Shown one piece after another: positions 62,101 to 64,000 of a DNA stretch of 64,000 nucleotides. The stretch comes from Branchiostoma floridae. Taxonomy: Eukaryota > Chordata > Leptocardii > Amphioxiformes > Branchiostomatidae. Position numbers and translations under genes: made by a program. Every line of letters begins with the position of its first letter. Positions within the stretch are counted from its first letter, which is position 1. The stretch lies in the NCBI RefSeq assembly GCF_000003815.2, contig NC_049996.1, forward strand, positions 17,409,322 through 17,473,321, written 5' to 3'. A model generated the notes under the pieces. It searched no databases. It saw only the letters and a program-made list of their open reading frames with translations, and was not told the DNA's origin.

Positions 62101-64000
62101 TAGCTGCAAAAACTTCTCAAAAATAGAAATAAAACCACTCGGTCTGTGAACATTTCAAGGTGTAATGCACTTTTTTCTAAACTGTAGCTTCCATACAAAT
62201 CTGCTAAAGCAGAGTGACTTGTTCTGTGGTTTGGAAAGGGGTTGCAGCAGTAGTGTGAAAAATGCACTTTTGCTGTCATCACTGTGCAGGAGACAAGTTA
62301 GAACCAGTCACAAGGCATGTATGATACTGTAAATGCATTTTCGCGGGGATTTAAGTTCGCAGTAGCGGGAAAAAAGGCCTTTTTGCGGTGGTTTTAAGTT
62401 TGCAGTAGCACCATGCATGCACTGTAGTCTCTTACTGCCATGGAAAAATGTTCACGGTGGTTTTAAGTTCGCGGTGAAACGGCCACCATGAAAACCGCGC
62501 GCATTAAACCACCGCGAAAGTTTCTGCATTTACAATAAGCTTAACTGTGGTGGAACTGTATCCATAGGCAATGTCCTTGGTGCTGAAATGTAGTGCTTGT
62601 TGTACATAAAATACAGCCTCCCAAACACATCTCCGTAGCAAAACATTATCAATAGTGCACCCCTGCTGCTAAGAGCCTCCAGAGAGCACTCAGCTCCAGA
62701 AAGAGAAGATCTGGTGATGTAAGGTTAAACTTGTATGTTAAAGGTTAAATGTTAAAGGTTGAATGTTAGAGGTTGATGCTGTTGTCCATAGAGATGACAG
62801 ATAAGGAAGGAGAGCCGATGGTCCATCCGGAGTTCCAGCAGAAAATCTACATGTGGTGATGTGAGGTTAAAGGTTGAATGTTAAAGGTTAAAGTTTGATG
62901 TTGTTGTCCACAGAGCTGACAGACGAGGAAGGAGAGCCCATGGTCCATCCAGAGTTCCAGCAGAAGATCAAGCCGTGCGAGGTCACCGAGGATGACCCTG
63001 CCAGGATGGACTGTAAGGTCACAGGTGTGCCAGAACCTGAGGTCACCTGGTGAGACAATCCTTCCACCTTTACCTGTCACCTGTCTGTATCTAGTAGTAG
63101 TATCCGTTATTTGACTTTTACTGCTGCTGGGATCCCTGACACAGTTAGGCAGCAGTTCTTCTATGCAGCTCTGTCCAGCGGGCTCACCCAAGCAATTATG
63201 TAGCCAATATAATGCAGCTCTTTTGTGTAAAGTTACTCTAACAAATCAGCTTTGCAGTCACGCACTATACATATATAGGTGCCAGATAACCAATGTCGCC
63301 CCCAGTCAGCATTGTTCCCCCCGTTACAGTTGCTCAAATGAACAGAGACTCCTTCATTGCATTGATTTTTGTTTCCCAAAAAGATTTTTGCGAAGGTACA
63401 AGGATGGAGTAGAGATCAAGCAGAACCCAGTTCCTGTTTGTTGTTTGTCTGCTTTGTTGATTTTTTGTTTGTTTGTTTATTTCTGCAGGTACAAGGATGG
63501 GGTGGAGATCACGCATGACCCTGAGTACCAGTTCCTGTTTGTTGTTTGTCTGTTTTGTTGATTTTTTGTTTGTTTATTTCTGCAGGTACAAGGATGGGGT
63601 GGAGATCACGCAGGACCCAGAGTACCAGTTCCTGTTTGTTGTTTGTCTGTTTTGTTGATTACTTGTTTGTTTATTTCTCCTGTTTGTTGTTTGTTTTGTT
63701 GATTTTTTGTTTGTTTGTTTATTTCTACAGGTACAAGGATGGAGTGGAGATCACGCAGGACCCAGAGTACCAGTTCCTGTTTGTTGTTTGTCTGTTTTGT
63801 TGATTACTTGTTTGTTTATTTCTGCAGGTACAAGGATGGGGTGGAGATCACGCAGGACCCAGAGTACCAGTTCCTGTTTGTTGTTTGTCTGTTTTGTTTA
63901 TTACTTGTTTGTTTATTTCTGCAGGTACAAGGACGGAGTAGAGATCACGCAGGACCCAGAGTACCAGTTCCTGTTTGAAGATGAGGAGTCGATGTGCCTG
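36572..64000 (+). CDS. SPEG/obscurin (UNC-89)-like giant muscle pseudokinase gene, 18 exons, 3' end beyond window
   Basis: Exons are 36572-36713, 45412-45572, 46339-46426, 47226-47429, 47893-48129, 48564-48668, 50548-50700, 52040-52085, 52589-52666, 53976-57113, 57501-57950, 58140-58211, 59200-59310, 60234-60366, 60942-61088, 61595-61777, 62914-63049 and 63925-64000. All introns are GT-AG and all junctions keep one frame. Domain order is FN3, kinase, basic tail, Pro/Lys/Ser-rich linker of about 1,300 residues, Ig, Ig (partial). Known SPEG and UNC-89/obscurin proteins have kinase 1, a long linker, Ig-FN3 and kinase 2, so a second kinase probably lies beyond 64000. FN3 directly before the kinase resembles titin and UNC-89 more than vertebrate SPEG, so the exact orthologue is open. 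Likely role: sarcomeric scaffold or signalling. Family assignment is confident; catalytic inactivity is inferred from missing residues. Confidence 0.88.
36975..37062 (+). mobile_element. SINE tail fragment in first intron
   Basis: CTCGCCTCTCTAGTTGTTTC then CACACCGACCCTGCTGAGTA match the region between and after the 12840 copies. Confidence 0.5.
37875..39170 (+). repeat. Intronic satellite-like array, about 107-128 bp x 10-11
   Basis: CAGTAGCATCTCCA landmarks at 37890, 38144, 38264, 38374, 38491, 38602, 38711, 38839 and 38963, with AGAGCTGTCTTCTCA, CAGCTCCAAGCACACATAAC and CTCAAGAACTCATAGTGCAT. It occupies 1.3 kb of the intron 36714-45411. Confidence 0.9.
39760..39875. mobile_element. Fragment of the 1716 inverted-repeat family
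   Basis: Contains TTATCTGAAACGTCTGACTG, TTTCCAAAATCATATCCAGT and GTATTGCTGTTTGG. It lies in the intron 36714-45411 of the kinase gene. Confidence 0.6.
39880..41460. other. Intronic DNA, no further gene
   Basis: Contains a GGTGGCCGCTAA-rich patch (39905-40055) related to the 4637 repeat. Otherwise unique. Confidence 0.5.
41470..41830 (+). repeat. Short degenerate minisatellite CACCCCTATGTTC
   Basis: Many units of about 15 bp (ACACCCCTATGTTCTG) with insertions; spurious ORFs cross it. Confidence 0.88.
42728..42930 (-). mobile_element. Dispersed TACGTAGGG-rich repeat, copy 2 (inverted)
   Basis: Reverse complement of the 11003 element: CAATTACGCTAAATTTCGTT, TAGATAAGATGGTTTTCCCT and AAAAGAGCATGCAGACCCTC. 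It lies in a kinase-gene intron. Confidence 0.82.
42940..44990. other. Intronic DNA, no further gene
   Basis: AT-rich. A minus-strand ORF at 43917-44171 is repeat-like. A (GAT)n run lies at 44186-44208. Confidence 0.45.
44997..45110 (+). repeat. 59-bp direct repeat x 2
   Basis: GTCTGGAGCGAGCTGCCATT starts at about 44997 and 45056, each running through CGGCGCCACTCAGGTGACCT then CAATA. Confidence 0.92.
45145..45440 (+). repeat. Exon-border repeat at the second FN3 exon (acceptor copies)
   Basis: The intron end plus exon start is present three times: true at 45412, copies at 45255 (acceptor CCCTCTAG intact) and 45166 (AG mutated to AA). Shared core: CCTCTTGTCTTCCCT then ACGATGGC.GTCT.AGTC. Confidence 0.85.
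45412..45572 (+). CDS. Exon: C-terminal half of FN3 domain
   Basis: Starts after CTTCCCTGCAG. The protein continues RWRSESIVFGTNYTVKNLQP, then SGYMFRVRAKNAYGASEP, the F-strand and FG-loop signature of FN3 (Y-x-F-R-V-x-A-x-N-x-x-G). The donor is ACAG|GTAGGC, ending in phase 1. The start of this exon has two degraded upstream copies (about 45166 and 45255). Only the 45412 acceptor keeps the FN3 fold and the frame. Confidence 0.9.
45715..45945 (-). mobile_element. tRNA-derived SINE in intron
   Basis: The minus strand reads GGCGCAACGGCTAGAGCGTT, CAGTAGGTCCTGAGTTCAAT and ACTCGCCATGCCCCTGCCCC, a tRNA-like head, with the body to about 45715. It lies between the second FN3 exon and the kinase-start exon. 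Confidence 0.75.
46339..46426 (+). CDS. Exon: FN3-kinase linker and first strand of kinase domain
   Basis: Acceptor TTGTTCTTTAG. Encodes DSDLPFNPRQVKVRKD, then IVERFYDVNEVVGR, the typical entry into titin/MLCK-type kinase domains (F-Y-D-x-x-E-x-x-G-x-G). The donor GGAAG|GTGAGT splits an Arg codon inside the glycine-rich loop. Splitting the loop over two exons explains why the next exon's start is so short before the loop ends. Confidence 0.9.
46700..47262 (+). repeat. Exon-border repeat at kinase N-lobe exon (five acceptor copies)
   Basis: Intron end (CCTACAG) plus the first 37 nt of the exon (AGGAAGGTTTGCCACCGTGC...GGAGAAG) is repeated at 46838, 46919, 47005, 47082 and 47156 before the true exon at 47226, spaced 70-86 bp and joined by (ATTG)n. 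The 47005 copy has lost its AG. Each usable copy would read EKID then stop. Confidence 0.95.
47226..47429 (+). CDS. Exon: kinase N-lobe (glycine loop to hinge)
   Basis: Joined to the previous exon it completes the glycine loop GRGRFATV. The beta3 segment reads LLAARTVRL: Arg (47287-47289) stands where the ATP-anchoring Lys of VAxK is expected. Helix C contains ILREVEMMQQLHHGKLLQLY with the conserved Glu, and the exon ends at the hinge, LVQEF. The first 37 nt of this exon occur five more times just upstream (46838, 46919, 47005, 47082, 47156). Only this last copy continues into kinase sequence, so its acceptor is taken as the true one. Confidence 0.92.
47893..48129 (+). CDS. Exon: kinase catalytic loop region, degenerate
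   Basis: Acceptor CTTCCCCAG. Encodes FLEGGPLMERLLEPEF, helix E (FIQQVCEGLQYMHGQQVAHL), then HLDLRPES at 48020-48043 in place of HRDLKPEN: the catalytic Asp stays, the metal-binding Asn is Ser. NFG at 48086-48094 replaces DFG, losing the Mg-binding Asp. Titin kinase is known to carry EFG at this place, so such change is familiar in the family. Donor CATCAG|GTTTGG. Confidence 0.92.
48564..48668 (+). CDS. Exon: kinase activation segment and helix F
   Basis: Acceptor TTATCCTGCAG. Encodes VKFEAPEFCAPEVVNFG with an intact APE motif, then DMWSLGVMTYLL, the structural D-x-W-S-x-G of helix F. The donor is CTACT|GTAAGT. Structural residues of the C-lobe are kept while catalytic ones are lost, as expected of a folded pseudokinase. 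Confidence 0.92.
48796..49373 (-). mobile_element. Internally deleted mariner element
   Basis: A 578-bp element with inverted ends CGAGGGGCGTGCAATTAGTA / TACTTATTGCACGCCCCTCG continuing to about 36 bp, flanked by TA on both sides (48794-48795, 49374-49375). The interior encodes on the minus strand the N-terminal helix-turn-helix part of a mariner transposase; the DDE catalytic part is missing. Confidence 0.92.
48891..49190 (-). pseudogene. Mariner transposase, N-terminal fragment
   Basis: The frame starts MEPVECRAVIRFLYLKGRTP and contains TFDEINETYGDDAPSYDLVK, RWHPEFKRG, then GRPSCAIDE: the helix-turn-helix DNA-binding region and the GRP linker typical of mariner/SETMAR transposases. After that the frame passes into the far terminal region, so the catalytic domain has been deleted. 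It cannot act by itself. Confidence 0.88.
49491..49902. mobile_element. MITE with TAGGGCTGGGTACCGGTAC ends
   Basis: Ends TAGGGCTGGGTACCGGTAC and GTACCGATACCCAGCCCTA are inverted; the interior has GGTCCAGGTC repeats and their complements. Flanks TCTACTAC / TTCACTAC agree at 6 of 8 bases, so an 8-bp hAT-like duplication is possible. A right-end fragment lies at 20558 and a shortened relative at 53660-53790. Confidence 0.75.
49999..50305 (-). mobile_element. LINE 3' fragment (related to the 32.7 kb LINE)
   Basis: On the minus strand a short ORF2 end (50124-50330 frame; YLNTTEKFILLMQLDKPYII, VYNCFKKREE) is followed by a 3' UTR and GTACAATAAAGGTCATTCAT with a (CATT)n tail. TTAATGA flanks both ends as target duplication. 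Copy A of the duplication shows the unoccupied site. Confidence 0.87.
50548..50700 (+). CDS. Exon: kinase C-lobe helices G-H
   Basis: Acceptor CATGACAG. Encodes LCGVSPFAGKSDLATLRNII, then SSEEARDFLRGLLAQSKE, matching the usual G-x-S-P-F and A-x-D-F-x-x-x-L-L elements. The donor AAGGA|GTAAGA is the first of three near-identical donors (50701, 50804, 50906). Using either later donor would read an immediate TAA stop, so the first is chosen. Confidence 0.91.
50650..50910 (+). repeat. Exon-border repeat at kinase C-lobe exon (three donors)
   Basis: The last 44 nt of the exon (GAGGCCAGGGACTTCTTAAG...CAAGGA) plus donor GTAAG and about 55 bp of intron repeat at 102-103 bp spacing: donors at 50701 (true), 50804 and 50906. 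Confidence 0.95.
51170..52039 (+). repeat. 64-68-bp minisatellite ending on the 52040 acceptor
   Basis: About 12 units of GGGACACCCTTAGTAGACTG, CAGGTTAACCCTAGTCTGTG and TGTTTGAAGAACTGAATCTG (type A, about 64 bp) or TGTTTAAAGAACTGAATATA (type B, 68 bp). The final unit passes TGTGTGTTTG directly into the true acceptor CAG. Confidence 0.95.
52040..52085 (+). CDS. Exon: kinase helix I (46 nt)
   Basis: Acceptor TGTGTTTGCAG abuts the end of a long minisatellite array. Encodes ARYTIEQCLQHRWLQ, the standard R-x-T-x-x-x-x-L-x-H-x-W-L closing the kinase fold. The donor CTACAG|GTGAGA ends in phase 0. Confidence 0.9.
52589..52666 (+). CDS. Exon: post-kinase basic tail
   Basis: Acceptor CTTCAACACAG. Encodes RDRKSPGNYVVPKQNIKDFM then ARRKWQ. 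A tail of the form K-x-x-x-x-R-R-(K/R)-W-Q follows the kinase in the MLCK/titin/twitchin family, where the region autoinhibits and can bind calmodulin. That function here is inference. The donor TGGCAG|GTAAAA is phase 0. Confidence 0.88.
53397..53432 (+). CDS. Possible alternative micro-exon (12 codons, phase 0)
   Basis: The stretch has an acceptor (CTTCCCACAG) and a donor (ACTAAG|GTATCG) 36 nt apart and encodes EHFRGLMSVWTK without a stop. It lies in the intron between two phase-0 exons (ending 52666, starting 53976), so inclusion would add 12 residues right after the basic tail without changing frame. There is no homology support, and a chance occurrence is possible. Confidence 0.3.
53660..53790. 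mobile_element. Shortened relative of the 49491 MITE
   Basis: Contains GCGGTGGGTACAGAAAATTC, AGGTTCAGTATCAGTCCAGC and CAGGTACCCATCGCTAG, parallel to both ends of the 49491 element. It lies in the intron before the large linker exon. Confidence 0.6.
53976..57113 (+). CDS. Exon: giant linker exon, 1,046 codons, Pro/Lys/Ser-rich
   Basis: Acceptor CTCCCACCAG, donor GCACAG|GTGAGG, both phase 0. An ATG at 53928 lies in the intron and is not the start. The exon continues the kinase tail (KMRAMKQLEAQG) into low-complexity, probably disordered sequence rich in Pro, Lys, Ser and Thr, with a charged Glu/Lys end. About ten copies of a short basic-Ser-x-Ser-hydrophobic-acidic motif punctuate it (54060, 54120, 54405, 54771, 55965, 56022, 56137, 56253, 56601, 56679). 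A QKPE(T/I) repeat lies near 55153-55220. Known SPEG and UNC-89 have comparable inter-kinase linkers. GC content and codon use contrast clearly with flanking introns. Confidence 0.93.
57501..57950 (+). CDS. Exon: linker continuation, Pro-rich (150 codons)
   Basis: Acceptor CCCTTACACAG and donor CCCGAG|GTGAGT are both phase 0. Encodes PEEVLPAVSQVTERVVVPPQ and continues Pro/Lys/Val-rich, with repeated SP(V/P)AKM blocks (MSPPAKMVPERTPTPPPSPK, KKSPVAKMAPGSP). No globular domain is visible. Ser-Pro and Thr-Pro pairs are many, so proline-directed phosphorylation or SH3 binding is conceivable but not shown. Confidence 0.88.
58140..58211 (+). CDS. Exon: linker, 24 codons
   Basis: Acceptor AACTTTCACAG, donor GGGGAG|GTCAGC, phase 0 at both ends. 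Encodes PAPKPKPPAFSRVAVMEVAK then RTGE. It is phase-symmetric and short, so it could be skipped without shifting frame. The downstream intron begins with a GTTTCCATGGCAACT-type minisatellite. Confidence 0.75.
58240..58375 (+). repeat. 15-bp minisatellite GTTTCCATGGCAACT
   Basis: About eight imperfect units with changes such as GTTTCTGTGGCAACT, just after the donor of exon 58140-58211. Spurious ORFs cross it on both strands. Confidence 0.93.
58570..59060. other. Intronic DNA, nothing recognised
   Basis: AT-rich intron body; no coding or repeat structure seen. Confidence 0.5.
59200..59310 (+). CDS. Exon: linker, 37 codons
   Basis: Acceptor GACCCCTGCAG, donor ATCCCG|GTGAGT, phase 0 at both ends. 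Encodes VTIMAEEVKKPVAKIEPVPQ, then EAEVRGRTIEEVVATIP. It is a charged, Val/Pro-rich linker with no recognised domain, and a phase-symmetric cassette. Confidence 0.8.
59481..59653. mobile_element. MITE family C, copy 2 (intronic)
   Basis: Inverted ends of about 37 bp: TAATCTCCAAGCAGATCCTA and TAGGATCTGCTTGGAGATTA, with the inner AAAGCTGGCAGAGGAGTGAA shared inverted with 31798-31820. It lies in the intron 59311-60233. Confidence 0.86.
60234..60366 (+). CDS. Exon: linker end, basic then acidic Ser-rich
   Basis: Acceptor CCCCCTGCAG. Encodes EGKRPLARMTSLKRRGSTGS, then DMSGVSSPADSESEEYYSGT and FSES. Basic RMTSLKRRGS fits a basophilic kinase site; the following SESEEYYS is acidic. The donor GAGTCAG|GTACAC (phase 1) is the first of three copies (60367, 60527, 60616). 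Extending to a later donor meets a stop after GTHL. Confidence 0.87.
60320..60625 (+). repeat. Exon-border repeat at linker-end exon (three donors)
   Basis: The last 42 nt of exon 60234-60366 (GAATCAGAGGAGTACTATAG, CACCTTCTCCGAGTCAG) with the GT recur at 60485-60526 and 60574-60615, separated by an ACACCTGTA(AA/TA)CAC minisatellite. The copies' donors are GTAACA; the true one is GTACAC. Confidence 0.93.
60650..60718 (+). repeat. Extra copy of the start of exon 60942 (acceptor copy)
   Basis: TTATCGTTTTTACCGTTCTG then TTCGCAG and ACACGGAGAGCAGTT.CTACT at 60652-60710 duplicates 60915-60972, spacing 263 bp. Read from the copy, the frame gives DTESSWYFTASEEV and later a stop. Confidence 0.92.
60942..61088 (+). 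CDS. Exon: acidic spacer and N-terminal half of first Ig (I-set) domain
   Basis: Acceptor GTTCTGTTCGCAG. Encodes DTESSSYFTAGEDEENTAPV, then FLKRMLRQTVQEGSTTRFEV and VVIGQPKP, the A to B strands of an I-set domain. The usual B-strand Cys is replaced by Val (RFEVVVIG). The donor CCTGCAG|GTACGT is phase 1. A mutated copy of the exon start lies upstream (60679). Confidence 0.88.
61089..61594. other. Intron with GGTACC/CAGGTAC-rich minisatellite
   Basis: At 61085-61390 short units such as AGTCAGGTACC and CTGGTACCATA recur. They resemble the donor that begins the intron (GCAG|GTACGTCTGGTACC), so this too may derive from the exon border. Confidence 0.6.
61595..61777 (+). CDS. Exon: C-terminal half of first Ig domain
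   Basis: Acceptor CCTCTCTCCAG. Encodes VMWLRNNFPIKESEDFQFLQ with the core Trp, then LREAYPEDAGLYTCRAINS, the D-x-G-x-Y-x-C-x-A-x-N signature of I-set Ig domains, ending ELRVEE. The donor GAGGAAG|GTACGG is phase 1. F-strand Cys is present although its B-strand partner is missing, so the domain probably lacks the canonical disulphide, which is common in cytoplasmic muscle Ig domains. Confidence 0.92.
62325..62535. mobile_element. MITE family A, copy 3 (intronic)
   Basis: Same landmarks as the 9580 and 35061 copies, inserted in the intron between the two halves of the Ig region (61778-62913). It carries the most intact CGCGG-type motifs of the three. Confidence 0.92.
62760..62855 (+). repeat. 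Extra copy of the start of exon 62914 (acceptor copy)
   Basis: GTTGATGCTGTTGTCCATAG followed by 58 nt matching the exon (ATGACAGATAAGGAAGGAGA, TGGTCCATCC.GAGTTCCAGC) starts at 62792, 122 bp before the true exon. Read through, the frame reaches stop after KIYMW. Confidence 0.93.
62914..63049 (+). CDS. Exon: start of second Ig (I-set) domain
   Basis: Acceptor GTTGTCCACAG. Encodes ELTDEEGEPMVHPEFQQKIK, then EDDPARMDCKVTGVPEPEVT and the first bases of Trp, i.e. the A to C strands of an I-set domain with B-strand Cys (MDCKVTG). The donor CACCTG|GTGAGA is phase 2. A partial copy of the exon start at 62792 ends in a stop. Confidence 0.9.
63396..63977 (+). repeat. Exon-border repeat at second-Ig exon (five acceptor copies)
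   Basis: A unit of about 97 bp holds TGTTTGTTTATTTCTGCAG plus 53 nt of exon (GTACAAGGATGGGGTGGAGA ... CAGTTCCTGTTTG). Copies start at 63396 (degenerate), 63489, 63585, 63731 and 63828; the true exon is 63925. Every copy reads FLFVVCLFC and stop. Confidence 0.96.
63925..64000 (+). CDS. Exon: second Ig domain continued (cut by window edge)
   Basis: Acceptor TATTTCTGCAG. Completes Trp and encodes YKDGVEITQDPEYQFLFEDE, then ESMCL, the C to E strands of the Ig fold. This is the sixth and last copy of a tandem series of exon starts (63396, 63489, 63585, 63731, 63828, 63925). Only this one continues into Ig sequence, the others running into a TGA after FVVCLFC. Confidence 0.9.

Noticed and set aside
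63163-63978. Several separate Ig exons in a row
   Set aside because: Each early copy has only the first 53 nt of the exon and no donor; all read into the same stop.

Overview
The window is metazoan genomic DNA, most likely amphioxus (Branchiostoma). The inference rests on the intron-rich giant muscle-kinase gene, the dense small inverted-repeat transposons, the tRNA-headed SINEs, the very frequent short tandem repeats, and above all tandem duplications that straddle exon/intron borders. I recall such duplications from the amphioxus literature as 'mirage' minisatellites. No search was run, so the species is inference. There are two assembly gaps (21011-21723, 23195-23775).

The one confidently recognised cellular gene occupies about 36.57-64.0 kb on the + strand and runs off the right edge. 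Eighteen exons join in perfect reading phase (5,660 nt, about 1,886 residues). They encode an FN3 domain, a kinase domain of the titin/SPEG/obscurin (UNC-89)/MLCK family, a basic MLCK-type tail, a long Pro/Lys/Ser-rich linker of about 1,300 residues (one exon of 3,138 nt), a first I-set Ig domain and the start of a second. The best match is a SPEG- or obscurin/UNC-89-like giant sarcomeric protein. The kinase looks catalytically dead: beta3 Lys is Arg, HRDLKPEN reads HLDLRPES, and DFG reads NFG.

The first 36 kb holds no confidently recognised cellular gene. It is a mosaic of MITEs, SINE fragments, minisatellites, a 5'-truncated non-LTR retrotransposon (about 32.7-34.97 kb, minus strand) and unique AT-rich DNA. 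Candidate pieces of genes there are a TATA-like site (24857) plus a possible alternative first coding exon (25951-26002), whose phase fits the FN3 exon, and an open, splice-flanked minus-strand exon (15668-15924).

The most striking structure is in the kinase gene. At least seven exon borders are partly copied in tandem into the neighbouring intron, and most copies keep a usable-looking splice site. An eighth acceptor abuts a long minisatellite. Acceptor copies always lie upstream of the true exon and donor copies downstream, and every alternative choice I translated reaches a stop codon. A second notable structure, in the intron at 48.7-50.5 kb, is a tandem duplication in which one copy carries a deleted mariner element and the other a LINE fragment, so each copy preserves the other's empty insertion site.
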